A stretch of 64,000 nucleotides of DNA, from contig NC_063066.1 in NCBI RefSeq assembly GCF_018812025.1, forward strand, positions 124,001 through 188,000, written 5' to 3'. The position numbers were made by a program, and so were the translations under genes. The first letter of the stretch is position 1; each line of letters starts with the position of its first letter. Source of the DNA: Megalobrama amblycephala (lineage: Eukaryota; Chordata; Actinopteri; Cypriniformes; Xenocyprididae). Shown here one piece after another: positions 1 to 11,475 of the stretch. Below the pieces are notes generated by a model. It saw only the letters and a program-made list of their open reading frames with translations. It was not told the origin of the DNA and did no database searches.

Positions 1-1190
1 ACGAGAATGTGTCCCAAACGTTTTAGGTGTTCTGTAGCTGGATGGATTAATCCACATAGCTCTCTTCATTTACTCCCTAAATGAGGTTGATTAACTTGGT
101 TTTCCAGAAAATTCTCCCTCAGTTCTGTCAAAATTCGTGTATATCTGCGTGAATCATTTCACACCGGACTGCTTTGTGAACGAATATCAATACAAAGGGA
201 CAAAACAAAACAGAGACTGTGCTAACAAAGTGCTACTCGATATACAAGTAAAAACGTTTCGTGATGCAGCTTAGAGTCTCCAGAATGATACTGGATACGA
301 CAGTAATGAAGGTGAGAGCACTTTATTACAGTTCATCTGAGTTTATTTACGGGTATGAAGTTTATTAAGCACCACCCGAAAGGCATAAGGTCTTTATATA
401 TTCGTTTACTGTTAGTTGTAGTTTCTGTGTTATTTGCTATGTATGTTGGTAATACAAGGAAAAGAGAGAGAGTTTATGGATAATATAGTAACATAAAGTG
501 TGAGTTTTGGAGATGGCACAATAAAGAGAGGGGTGGGTTTGTTTGGGTTGATTTCAAATATCAAATATATGTTTAAAAGCTTCTTATATTGAGGTTTGTT
601 TATTTTGTGAATTTAATTACTGGTTGCTTGCATGTATGTCAGTAGTGAGTATAAATGCCCACTAGCTGAACTTGCACAGGGTTGTCAGTCTGTGATGGAA
701 GTTGGAGAGTGAAGAAGCTGTTGAAGGTTGGAGTTGTTGAGAAAGAAATCTGTTTTAATGTTATTTATTTTTTACTTGGTTTACTATAGGTTAATTATGT
801 CATTAGAAACAATTTAAGTATGTTGAATCTTATAATACATGAAAAAAATAAAGTCTGAAAACTAAAAGAGAAGTCTGTTTTATAGTATGACATAATGTAC
901 TGTAGTAATACACATCTTCAATCCTCTGATCGTAGTAATATGGTGCTGTATGTAATGACACAAGTAATGAGAAAAATGTAACGATTATAGTACATGTTAA
1001 AATCCCTTTGTCTACTGCACTTATAAACACTTCATTTCCAATTGGTTACAAAGATTGAGACTTAATGTGCAATATATCAATGTATAGGCAGTTTCTGTAT
1101 GTATTCACTGATGCTGATTTGTTTTTATTCACTTTGATTTTGTTGCTGCCCTAATAACATAAATTAGTTTTCCAGTCTTTTAGCAGCTGG
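1..1190. other. AT-rich non-coding DNA, nothing recognised
   Basis: No open frame with a recognisable domain, no RNA gene and no clear repeat was seen. A short TATA-like stretch (TATAAATG) near 650 is followed by unremarkable AT-rich sequence. I see nothing further to annotate here. Confidence 0.5.
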
Positions 1191-1665
1191 TGTCACGGTC
1201 ACCGTCTGTCTCACCTTCCCTGGACTCCATTTCCCATCATCCCTCCTGTCACTCATCTGCTCACACTCAGATATCACCTGCACCTGATCTCCATCATCTC
1301 ATCAGCACAGCAGTATTTAAGCACACACTTCACCACAGCACTTTGTCTGGTCTTGTTTGTTTGTTGTATATGGACTCACTTACCTGTCAGCACTTACCTT
1401 GTCCAGTGTATGCTACTGTCTCCAGCGTCTCCCTGATCATCTGTGTCTCTAGTGTCTTCCTTCCCTGGACTTCTTCCACACTCCATAAGTGAGTGCTCGG
1501 CTGCTCAGCTCCACGATCTCCTCCATCCATCTGCAAAACAAAGGACTGTCAGTATACTCATTCGATATTACTATCCTGCTCATTATACATTTCTCACCTG
1601 CTTGTTTGTCATACCTGCCTCAGTCAATAAAGCCAGCCAATTTTGTAGTTGATGACTTCAGCGTG
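1191..1665 (+). mobile_element. Solo LTR-like block of a Gypsy-type retrotransposon
   Basis: Starts with TGTCACGGTCACC and has the C/T-rich composition of fish Gypsy LTRs ('CCCTGGACTCCATTTCCCA', 'CACCTGCACCTG'). A TATA-like GTATTTAAG lies near 1314 and an AATAAA poly(A) signal near 1625. The wording closely resembles the paired LTRs at 28077 and 30681, though it is not identical to them. No coding region follows, so it is most likely a solo LTR. The 3' border is approximate and no target duplication was identified. Confidence 0.55.
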
Positions 1666-1735
1666 AGGCTTATTCAGGTGAATGCTGAAAAACTACAAGC
1701 TATATTAGTCAAGACAGCTGCATGTAATATATAAA

Positions 1736-2037
1736 GGTGTATATGTTCTAACCACATTTGCACTTGGCCTCTGAAAATGTGGAGAAAACTTTGGTAAAAT
1801 AACTAATCGAAACAATTGACTCCTGGATTCCACTGTGGAAATTGGAAATTTGCATAATGAATCCTTGAATGCAGCCTCTGGTCAACCAAATGCTAGCTAA
1901 CTCCCAAACTTGGTAATAATTTAGGCAGCGGAGGTGGATTTATCAATCTGCATGTTAAAGTTGTAGGGAAGGTTGCTCATTGGTGTTCATTTAATCGATG
2001 TTAAGCTGTTAGTGTTTCCTTGTTTACACAAGCTCTC

Positions 2038-2072
<35 letters not shown>

Positions 2073-3524
2073 TCTTTTAAGAAGTTTATGTGGGTGTAAA
2101 CTCTTGTAATTAAGTTTACTAAAGCATTTTTAATCTTGTGCTCCGCATTTTGCATTTATTTAACATTTGTAATGCTTTACATACCTTTGTTCCCAAAACC
2201 AGTAAGGAAACCCTTATACTAGTACTTATGTGTTTTTGTCCCATTTGTTTGACAGTCAATTGTAGTTGATAGTGCTTCTCACAATAGTTTCCAAGTTCCT
2301 TTATTTCCCACTATTTAAGCTTGTTTATGCCTCTTTGTTGCAGCCTTTGTGCTGCTTTGCATTTGCACTTTTTTTGTATTTATGCCTTTGTGCCCTCCTG
2401 TATGAACTTTTTTTTTTTTTTTTTTTTAAGGCTTATTTTTTTACCTTTGGTATTTATGAGCATTTTATGAATTTTTATTTTTTTTTTTCTCCTTTTGGCA
2501 TGGTCCTTTATCATGAGCCTCTATCTGCAATTTATTTATCCTCTTGTATTCTTGTATGTCACTTGTTGTAGTAGTCGTTTATATATAAATTTATTCCTCT
2601 TATGTTTTTGCCCATTTTAAGCTGATTTGTGGCTCACTGCAGTTTTGCTTTTAATTTTTGTATTTTTGCTTTTCACTTTATGACTTGGCATAAGGAGGCA
2701 TAAGACTAATGAAGGGCCCATCAAGTGCAATTAAGCATGTTCTTTAATTTTGTCACCTAAGCCTTTTTAATTTTATTGTTCATTTATAGTTCCTCTGCCG
2801 CCTTATTGTAGTTCCTACTTTTATGCAACTTGAATTTCTTCAAACTAGCTTTAAAGCATTATAAACATGACTTAAATACTTATGCAGCTTTTCTGACAAT
2901 CCCTTTCTATCTGTGAAGCTACTTTTGCACTGTTTTCCCGGGGGCATTCAATATGTATTATTACTGATGTGCCTGCATTGACACCATTGTATGTGAATTG
3001 AGCTGGACAATGACAACATTGTTTTCTCCAGGAGTGCTATATATAATTTAAATAAATTAATAACTAATGACTTTTACAGTGGAAATAAATCCCTACTGAA
3101 TTTTCTTTTAAGCTTCTTTTGAAGCACATGCAGCCAGGCATATACCCTTATCCTCTTTCAGTATATTCTGTGACCCACTGTGGTTATGCTTTTTGTATTT
3201 ATCATTTTAATAGCATTTTATTGAAGTTTTTATTTATACACTTTTCATTGTTCATTTTTTTGTTTATGCATGTTTTAATAAAATGTTGAGTGTAATTTCA
3301 TGTGTTGCTTTTCTCTTTATTGTAAATGTAAACTTGTTCGTACACTTTACTGCAAGAAATCACCGTGCCCTTACAACATTACCACTGGTAAAGTTCAGCC
3401 CTTTTTGCAACGCCCTCTCTGTTTGGAGACCTAACTTGTGAAGACTGAGGGTCTACCAGTAGAAGTTTTCTGATCAAGGCTGTAGAGAAGTCAATTAACT
3501 TGTTTTACTTCTCTTCTTCAGTTC

Positions 3525-3560
<36 letters not shown>

Positions 3561-5224
3561 CTCTATTCCCCTTTTATTCATTACTCCTGTCTCACATGCA
3601 AGATATTATGGAGTTCCATTAGCCCCCCCCCCCCCCCCCCCTACCATTTACTTGGTAATACAGTTTTATGCAACACTACTTTGAGTTTCCTGTAGTTAAC
3701 CAACTTGATGTACCATGTCTTCTAGGTGAGTGGTGCAGCTTTTGATGATTTTCCAGCTGTTGTCCTGTTTCTTGGTCTCACTTGTCACTGACAACTTCAG
3801 CACTCACCTAGGTAAGCCTCCATAATTTAGCTCTACTACGCACTCTTTGGTAAACTGATTGAAAGTTGACTCCTGGTCTTTTTTCATACTGAGCTTTTTA
3901 TTGGGTTAAGCATGTTCAACCAATGCAGCATCTGATCAACCAATGTTGAGTATACTAGCTGGGAGAACAGGATGGAGTCGTTCACCTGCAAGGGGGATAT
4001 CCAAAACCACAAGCTCAGGCATCAGATAGAGGCACCCAAAACTTTGTTTTAGTCAAATTATGCAGCATAGGTATATTTAACAATGCATATTAAAGTTTTA
4101 GGGATGGTTGCTAATTGGTGTTCATCTAATACAGTGTTTCCCAAACTTTGTAGAGTAGTGTCCTTCTGCATATTTGCTGTATCAAAGTCCTTCCGTGGAC
4201 TTTTTCGCTTTGTACTTATTTATGCTGTTAAAATATGTGTTAGGGTTAGTTAAATTTTTAGCTTTTTGTATTCATGGCTTTGTCTCTTGTACCATCTAAG
4301 CTTTTGTTTGTTTCCTTTTGCCTGACTGTGCATTTGGTTATACACTTTTAATTTTCTGTTGATGATTTTGCCATTTGTATTCTACCTTTCATTTTTTTTG
4401 CATTACTTGCCATTTTTGCTATTGTATGTCCCTTTACCATTTTTATTGTATGAAATTAAACTGAATTTTGTCTGCCTGTTATACTATTATACAATCTATT
4501 TCATTGTAAATCTTTGTATGCAATTAGATAACAGACTTTAATGCAATTATTTTTATTTATTTATGCTCCTTTATTTTTGTCTGTACCCTTTTATTGTATG
4601 TCCCTTTTATTCTACCTGTGCACATCTGCTCATTTTATATGCTTATAAAACTGTTGGAACCAGTTTACTGGTTGAGAATTTTAGTCAGTTGGCTGCAGGT
4701 TAATATTCAAAGCCTCTTTAGCTCATATATAGGAGTGCTCTGCACTCAGAGAATTGGGCAGCAGAGATGCTTTTAGCAAGGTACACTAAAAAGCTTCAGG
4801 GATGGTTGATCATTGGTGCATTGTCAACATTAACAAGATATTTAAGTTTTCAGCCAAGCATATTTTGGTATTTACAATTGCTCTACATTTCAGCTGTGCT
4901 TGTTTGTGTTTGAGACTTGGAAGATAATCAGTCTTGAGTCACTTCTGTTATAGTTGGTGTAATTTGCTCTTTAATATGCTGTTAAAGCTGTCTGCATGAT
5001 TTATGTGTCCCTTTTAGTTTGTCTTTGCACTATAAAAAAAATTAAATAATTCTAAGCCCTTTTTTAGCTGTGGTATTATGTTGTGACTTTTTGCACTAGT
5101 ACTTTATGCAAGTTTCATTTCTTTTTCCCCTCTTAAATGGCTTTTTTAATGCCTGTTTGTCTGTCAGTTAAATTTAGTAATGCATTTTCTTTTGTCCCTT
5201 TTTTTTATTTTTTTATTTTAAAGG
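1736..5224. repeat. T-rich non-coding DNA with diverged internal repeats and homopolymers
   Basis: A long T-rich, non-coding stretch. Three imperfect copies of one segment (motif 'AGGGA(A/T)GGTTG(C/A)T(C/A)ATTGGTG') occur at about 1945-2003, 4075-4135 and 4785-4822, which suggests old duplication of a larger unit. Homopolymers include T tracts at 2041-2068, about 2408-2427 and 3528-3560, and a C tract at 3623-3641. A segment near 2946-3065 resembles the 3' tail of the L2 LINEs at 40.9 and 43.0 kb. 'CAGTGTTTCCCAAAC' at about 4134 resembles the end of a hAT/Charlie-type element. No gene is seen. Confidence 0.5.
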
Positions 5225-6922
5225 CCCGAGGGGGGTTAAGGGTCGGAGGGGGGTTAAGGGTCGGAGGGGGGTTAAGGGTCGGAGGGGGGTTAAGGGTCGG
5301 AGGGGGGTTAAGGGTCGGAGGGGGGTTAAGGTCGGAGGGGGGTTAAGGGTCGGAGGGGGTTAAGGGTCGGAGGGGGTTAAGGGTCGGAGGGGGGTTAAGG
5401 GTCGGAGGGGGGTTAAGGGTCGGAGGGGGTTAAGGGTCGGAGGGGGTTAAGGGTCGGAGGGGGTTAAGGGTCGGGGGGGGTTAAGGGTCGGAGGGGGTTA
5501 AGGGTCGGAGGGGGGTTAAGGGTCGGAGGGGGGTTAAGGGTCGGAGGGGGGTTAAGGGTCGGAGGGGGTTAAGGGTCGGAGGGGGGTTAAGGGTCGGAGG
5601 GGGGTTAAGGGTCGGAGGGGGTTAAGGGTCGGAGGGGGTTAAGGGTCGGAGGGGGTTAAGGGTCGGAGGGGGGTTAAGGGTGGAGGGGGGTTAAGGGTCG
5701 GAGGGGGTTAAGGGTCGGAGGGGGTTAAGGGTCGGAGGGGGGTTAAGGGTCGGAGGGGGGTTAAGGGTCGGAGGGGGGTTAAGGGTCGGAGGGGGGTTAA
5801 GGGTCGGAGGGGGGTTAAGGGTCGGGGGGGTTAAGGGTCGGAGGGGGGTTAAGGGTCGGAGGGGGGTTAAGGGTCGGAGGGGGGTTAAGGGTCGGAGGGG
5901 GTTAAGGGTCGGAGGGGGGTTAAGGGTCGGAGGGGGGTTAAGGGTCGGAGGGGGTTAAGGGTCGGAGGGGGGTTAAGGGTCGGAGGGGGGTTAAGGGTCG
6001 GAGGGGGGTTAAGGGTCGGAGGGGGGTTAAGGGTCGGAGGGGGTTAAGGGTCGGAGGGGGGTTAAGGGTCGGAGGGGGTTAAGGGTCGGAGGGGGGTTAA
6101 GGGTCGGAGGGGGGTTAAGGGTCGGAGGGGGTTAAGGGTCGGAGGGGGGTTAAGGGTCGGAGGGGGTTAAGGGTCGGAGGGGGGTTAAGGGTCGGAGGGG
6201 GTTAAGGGTCGGAGGGGGGTTAAGGGTCGGAGGGGGAGGGTCGGGGGGGTTAAGGGTCGGAGGGGGTTAAGGGTCGGAGGGGGGTTAAGGGTCGGAGGGG
6301 GGTTAAGGGTCGGAGGGGGGTTAAGGGTCGGAGGGGGTTAAGGGTCGGAGGGGGGTTAAGGGTCGGAGGGGGTTAAGGGTCGGAGGGGGGTTAAGGGTCG
6401 GAGGGGGGTTAAGGGTCGGAGGGGGGTTAAGGGTCGGAGGGGGGTTAAGGGTCGGAGGGGGGTTAAGGGTCGGAGGGGGGTTAAGGGTCGGAGGGGGTTA
6501 AGGGTCGGAGGGGGGTTAAGGGTCGGAGGGGGGTTAAGGGTCGGAGGGGGGTTAAGGTCGGGGGGGTTAAGGGTCGGAGGGGGTTAAGGGTCGGAGGGGG
6601 GTTAAGGGTCGGAGGGGGGTTAAGGGTCGGAGGGGGGTTAAGGGTCGGAGGGGGGTTAAGGGTCGGAGGGGGGTTAAGGGTCGGAGGGGGGTTAAGGGTC
6701 GGAGGGGGGTTAAGGGTCGGAGGGGGTTAAGGGTCGGAGGGGGGTTAAGGGTCGGAGGGGGGTTAAGGGTCGGAGGGGGGTTAAGGGTCGGTTAAGGGTC
6801 GGAGGGGGTTAAGGGTCGGAGGGGGGTTAAGGGGGAGGGGGGTTAAGGGTCGGAGGGGGGTTAAGGGTCGGAGGGGGGTTAAGGGTCGGAGGGGGGTTAA
6901 GGGTCGGAGGGGGTTAAGGTCG
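5225..6922 (+). repeat. G-rich minisatellite, unit GGAGGGGGGTTAAGGGTC
   Basis: About 1.7 kb of tandem 17-18 bp units, roughly 95 copies. They differ mainly in the length of the G run (5-7 G) and a few deletions. Each unit contains GGGTTAAGGG, a near-telomeric motif, and the array passes directly into a perfect TTAGGG array with the same strand orientation. The dense G runs could form G-quadruplexes (inference). Any frames read through it are repeat artefacts. Confidence 0.95.
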
Positions 6923-7066
6923 GTTAGGGTTAGGGTTAGGGTTAGGGTTAGGGTTAGGGTTAGGGTTAGGGTTAGGGTTAGGGTTAGGGTTAGGGTTAGG
7001 GTTAGGGTTAGGGTTAGGGTTAGGGTTAGGGTTAGGGTTAGGGTTAGGGTTAGGGTTAGGGTTAGG
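6923..7066 (+). repeat. Telomeric repeat array (TTAGGG)n, first block
   Basis: About 24 perfect copies of the vertebrate telomere hexamer, G-rich strand on plus. By orientation alone the chromosome end would lie to the right, yet more sequence follows. It is therefore an interstitial telomeric block, or a sign of a subtelomere or misassembly. Confidence 0.97.
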
Positions 7067-8560
7067 AGTTGTAAAATACAACAGCTCCCCCCAACCTAGA
7101 ACCCGTCTAGGAAGGTTTGGAATAGGGAGACCGAGGTAGTGCACTGGCCGACGCCTGTTAGACTATACCACCCTCCTGACTCGGAGCCTCTCCTATATGG
7201 GCATTGGGCCTATAAAGCTATAAGTAGTACCCGATTAGATCTTAGTTGATCAGAAAAAACCACCACCCTAGGGTAATACACCCAAGGGTTTTATTAAATC
7301 GGGTCCATCTTACACCGGGCTATTCTGGGTAGGGTTACTTTGTACGGGTTTAGATCCCTACTGATCTAAGGGCTACAAACACTAGGTTTTACAAATCCCA
7401 CCGGACTACTCAGATCTATGCCAAGTCCAAAAATTAATTCATAAGGCTACAAGCAGTATCCGATTAGATCTAAACTGATCAGAAAAAACCACCAACCTAG
7501 GGTAATGCCCCCAAGGGCTTACTAGATCAGGTCCAAGCTACTCTGGGTAGGGTTAGGGTATGAGTAGGTATGGGTTTAGATCCCTTATTTGATCTAAGAG
7601 CTACAAACACTATGTTTTACAAATCCCACCGGACTACTCAGATCTATGCCCAATCCAAGAATTAACTCTGTTACCCAAAAGACACATCGTCAGTGGTGTA
7701 CCTCAGGATCATTGGGTGTTTCGGCTCTTTAAACACCAGACACCCTCCTCTGAGGCGGCCCGCCAGGGTGATCAATCCCGGCGTGTGTCCTCCCTCCATC
7801 CCAGTACTGCCCAACCCAAAAACCGCTACCATTTAACCAAAACTACAACCATTTAAACAAAACTACCACCATTTAACCAAATCCAACCCAACCCCAACAC
7901 CTCAACCAACCTAGAATAACCCTCTGATGCTAGTCATCGATAGAAGATTGGATCCCACTCTGCGTGCTGTCCAAGTGGACCCAGAGCGGTCCGTCACTTA
8001 CCTTCCACAGTGCCCCTTCGTTAACACCGCAAGGTCTCCGAGGCACTGCTCGAGGTTCATATTGGCGGGTACCTAAGCACCAAGCTTCTACCAATAATCC
8101 CCCCTAGGAACCACCCAACCTTATCCAGACATCACACACTTACCGCGCAATCGTAAAGGCGAATGATTCCTAACCATCTCCCACATTCTCAAGCCTCCTA
8201 TCTATCTGCACCACTTCTCACACCCATGGTGAACCCAATTAACTCTTTACCCACAATCCTTTGCAACCTTTCTTCGACCTATTTCTACTTCCCACCGGTA
8301 TCTGACAATCGACGAATTCTCCTCAATCACCCATTCGCTTGTTGCCCTGACCAATCACAATCTCAATTTTCCCTCACCATCTTACCGTTCACCAGCACCT
8401 TAACCTAACCTCCCTCCCAACATCAACCTAATGCTGATCGTCCTCCAGACCAAAACTGGTCCTGGTGCCGGGCTCGACCTCGGGACTCCTTGCTCCCGAG
8501 CCGCCCTCACTGACCACCATACCAACCATCCAGTTCCCTCCACCCCCTACTCCTAGAACT
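7067..8560. repeat. Subtelomere-like DNA with a 229 bp tandem duplication
   Basis: Non-coding, C-rich on plus. Positions of about 7217-7445 and 7446-7672 are two copies of one unit. They share 'CCGATTAGATCT', 'GATCAGAAAAAACCACCA' and 'CCCACCGGACTACTCAGATC', and differ by scattered substitutions and small indels. The rest (7673-8560) holds no recognisable gene. Location between telomeric arrays suggests subtelomeric repeat DNA. Confidence 0.6.
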
Positions 8561-9105
8561 ATGAACCTCCTCAACCCAGCTGTATTGCTACAAGAAAATA
8601 TTCCTTGCTCCATACCGGTCTCGAACTCAGGTCCCTCTACTTCCCAAACCATTACTTTAACCACTACACCATCCCAACTCTTTTATTCAATCCTCCTCCA
8701 CACACCTATATTGTTATGGACCACCATTTCTATAAGAAAATATTCCTTGCTCCACGCCGGTCTCGAACTCGGGTCCCTCTGCTTCCCAAACCATTACTTT
8801 AACCACTACACCATCCCAACTCTTTTATTCAATCCTCCTCCACACACCTATATTGTTATGGACCACCATTTCTACAAGAAAATATTCCCTGCTCCATGTC
8901 GGTCTCGAACTCGGGTCCCTCTGCTTCCCAAACCATTACTTTAACCACTACACCATCCCAACTCTTTTATTCAATCCTCCTCCACACACCTATATTGTTA
9001 TGGACCACCATTTCTACAAGAAAATATTCCCTGCTCCATGTCGGTCTCGAACTCGGGTCCCTCTGCTTCCCAAACCATTACTTTAACCACTACACTAACC
9101 CCAGA
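8560..9105 (-). repeat. Four tandem 142 bp units resembling a tRNA-derived SINE head
   Basis: Copies start at about 8588, 8730, 8872 and 9014, a constant 142 bp period, with high identity; the last copy is cut near 9100. Read on the minus strand each unit holds an A-box-like TGGTGTAGTGGTTAAAG followed by a B-box-like GAGTTCGAGACC. This is the layout of a Pol III internal promoter as in tRNA genes and tRNA-derived SINEs. I do not call a functional tRNA because no full cloverleaf was verified. Overlapping plus-strand frames are shadows. Confidence 0.6.
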
Positions 9106-9114
9106 TGCTCCATC

Positions 9115-9470
9115 ATCTAGAATCCGGGCTATTCCTATGAGGGTTAGGTTTAGGCAATGTGCAGGTACAGGGATAGCCCAGTTATCTCCAGTGACGGTTA
9201 GGTTTAGGTATAAATCGCCGGTGTTTCTTTATCTAGAATCCGGGCTATTCCTATGAGGGTTAGGTTTAGGCAATGTGCAGGTACAGGGATAGCCCAGTTA
9301 TCTCCAGTGACGGTTAGGTTTAGGTATAAATCGCCGGTGTTTCTTTATCTAGAATCCGGGCTATTCCTATGAGGGTTAGGTTTAGGCAATGTGCAGGTAC
9401 AGGGATAGCCCAGTTATCTCCAGTGACGGTTAGGTTTAGGTATAAATCGCCGGTGTTTCTTTATCTAGGG
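9115..9470 (+). repeat. Three tandem 116 bp units with degenerate telomere motifs
   Basis: Units begin ATCTAGAATCCGGGCTATTC at 9115, 9231 and 9347, with a fourth start at 9463 that turns into telomeric repeat. Each unit has two GGTTAGGTTTAGG-type motifs, a telomere variant. Near-perfect identity points to recent amplification. Confidence 0.85.
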
Positions 9471-9483
9471 TTAGGGCTATTCC

Positions 9484-9626
9484 TTAGGGTTAGGTTAGGT
9501 TAGGGTTAGGGTTAGGGTTAGGGTTAGGGTTAGGGTTAGGGTTAGGGTTAGGGTTAGGGTTAGGGTTAGGGTTAGGGTTAGGGTTAGGGTTAGGGTTAGG
9601 GTTAGGGTTAGGGTTAGGGTTAGGTT
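9484..9626 (+). repeat. Telomeric repeat array (TTAGGG)n, second block
   Basis: About 23 TTAGGG copies with two TTAGG variants at the left edge, same orientation as the block at 6923. The two arrays lie 2.4 kb apart, separated by the tandem repeats. Confidence 0.96.
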
Positions 9627-9789
9627 ATATAGATAAATGCGAAGAGTGCCTCCCCCCAAAGTGCCCCCCCCCTTATCTCGGGAACCGTAAGTCCCAGAGT
9701 GCTGAAACTTGGTAGGTATACTAATTAGGGGGCGGGCTTTCGAATGCACCTACTGCCGTCTCTCTAGCGCCACCAGGCGTCGAGTTATG

Positions 9790-10475
9790 ACATTGCATCC
9801 CCTACATTTGGGTGTGACTTTTGACTTTTATGGGTGAGACTTTGACTTTTTTTGGGTGGGACTTTGACTTATTTTGGGTTGGACTTGCATTGTTTGGGAC
9901 TTATATGGGTGTGACTTTTGACTTTTATGGGTGAGAGTTTGATTTTTTTTGGGTGGGACTTTGACTTTTTTGGGGTTGGACTTGCATTGGTTGGGACTTA
10001 TATGGGTGTGCCTTTTGACTTTTATGGGTGAGACTTTAACTTTTTTTTTGGGTGGGACTTTGACTTTTTTTGGGTGGGACTTTGACTTTTTTTGGGTGGG
10101 ACTTGTATGTGTGGGAGTTATATGGGTGTAACTTTTGATTTATATAGATGGGAATTTGACTTATTTTGGGTGGGACTTGCATTGGTTGGGACTTATATGG
10201 GAGTGACTTCCATGGGTGAGACTTTGACTTTTTTTGGGTGGGACTTTGACTTATTTTGGGTGGGACTTGCATTGGTTGGGACTTATATGGGTGTGACTTT
10301 TGACTTATATGGGTGTGACTTTTATGGGTGAGACTTTGACTTTTTTTGGGTGGGACTTATATGGGTGGGAGTTTGACTTTTTTGGGTGGGACTTTTATGG
10401 TTGAGACTGCCTTTTTTTGGGTGGGACTTGCATTGGTTGGGACTTAAGTGGGTGTGACTTTTGACTTTTATAGGT
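9790..10475 (+). repeat. Composite minisatellite around GGGTGGGACTTTGACTT
   Basis: Irregular tandem array of 20-26 bp units alternating GGGTGGGACTTTGACTTTTT, GGGTGTGACTTTTGACTT and GGGTGGGACTTGCATTGG. It runs directly into the assembly gap, which probably explains why the assembly stops here. The 160 bp before it (9627-9789) is unique sequence with a C9 tract and no recognised gene. Confidence 0.9.
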
Positions 10476-11475
10476 NNNNNNNNNNNNNNNNNNNNNNNNN
10501 NNNNNNNNNNNNNNNNNNNNNNNNNNNNNNNNNNNNNNNNNNNNNNNNNNNNNNNNNNNNNNNNNNNNNNNNNNNNNNNNNNNNNNNNNNNNNNNNNNNN
10601 NNNNNNNNNNNNNNNNNNNNNNNNNNNNNNNNNNNNNNNNNNNNNNNNNNNNNNNNNNNNNNNNNNNNNNNNNNNNNNNNNNNNNNNNNNNNNNNNNNNN
10701 NNNNNNNNNNNNNNNNNNNNNNNNNNNNNNNNNNNNNNNNNNNNNNNNNNNNNNNNNNNNNNNNNNNNNNNNNNNNNNNNNNNNNNNNNNNNNNNNNNNN
10801 NNNNNNNNNNNNNNNNNNNNNNNNNNNNNNNNNNNNNNNNNNNNNNNNNNNNNNNNNNNNNNNNNNNNNNNNNNNNNNNNNNNNNNNNNNNNNNNNNNNN
10901 NNNNNNNNNNNNNNNNNNNNNNNNNNNNNNNNNNNNNNNNNNNNNNNNNNNNNNNNNNNNNNNNNNNNNNNNNNNNNNNNNNNNNNNNNNNNNNNNNNNN
11001 NNNNNNNNNNNNNNNNNNNNNNNNNNNNNNNNNNNNNNNNNNNNNNNNNNNNNNNNNNNNNNNNNNNNNNNNNNNNNNNNNNNNNNNNNNNNNNNNNNNN
11101 NNNNNNNNNNNNNNNNNNNNNNNNNNNNNNNNNNNNNNNNNNNNNNNNNNNNNNNNNNNNNNNNNNNNNNNNNNNNNNNNNNNNNNNNNNNNNNNNNNNN
11201 NNNNNNNNNNNNNNNNNNNNNNNNNNNNNNNNNNNNNNNNNNNNNNNNNNNNNNNNNNNNNNNNNNNNNNNNNNNNNNNNNNNNNNNNNNNNNNNNNNNN
11301 NNNNNNNNNNNNNNNNNNNNNNNNNNNNNNNNNNNNNNNNNNNNNNNNNNNNNNNNNNNNNNNNNNNNNNNNNNNNNNNNNNNNNNNNNNNNNNNNNNNN
11401 NNNNNNNNNNNNNNNNNNNNNNNNNNNNNNNNNNNNNNNNNNNNNNNNNNNNNNNNNNNNNNNNNNNNNNNNNNN
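10476..11475. other. Assembly gap, exactly 1000 N
   Basis: Run of N of exactly 1000 bases, a round number typical of a scaffold gap with no measured size. It lies between a subtelomere-like repeat block and the 3' part of an immune-type GTPase gene. Confidence 0.99.

Noticed and set aside
5137..5346. Plus-strand ORF ending in GGLRV repeats
   Set aside because: Product of the G-rich minisatellite unit; no domain.
6914..7144. Minus-strand ORF of Asn-Pro repeats
   Set aside because: It is the telomere hexamer read in frame (PNPNPN), not a gene.
7100..7180. tRNA gene candidate on minus (GTGGTATAGTCTAACAGGC)
   Set aside because: An A-box-like stretch is present but I could not build a cloverleaf or find a convincing B box.
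8465..9256. Overlapping plus-strand ORFs with repeated HYFNHYTIPTLLF
   Set aside because: They are readings of the 142 bp tandem unit; the tRNA-like signal is on minus.
5225..9630. CRISPR-like repeat arrays
   Set aside because: Repeats have no unique spacers and the sequence is vertebrate; they are minisatellite and subtelomeric repeats.
9495..9749. Minus-strand ORF of Leu-Thr repeats
   Set aside because: Translation of the second TTAGGG array.
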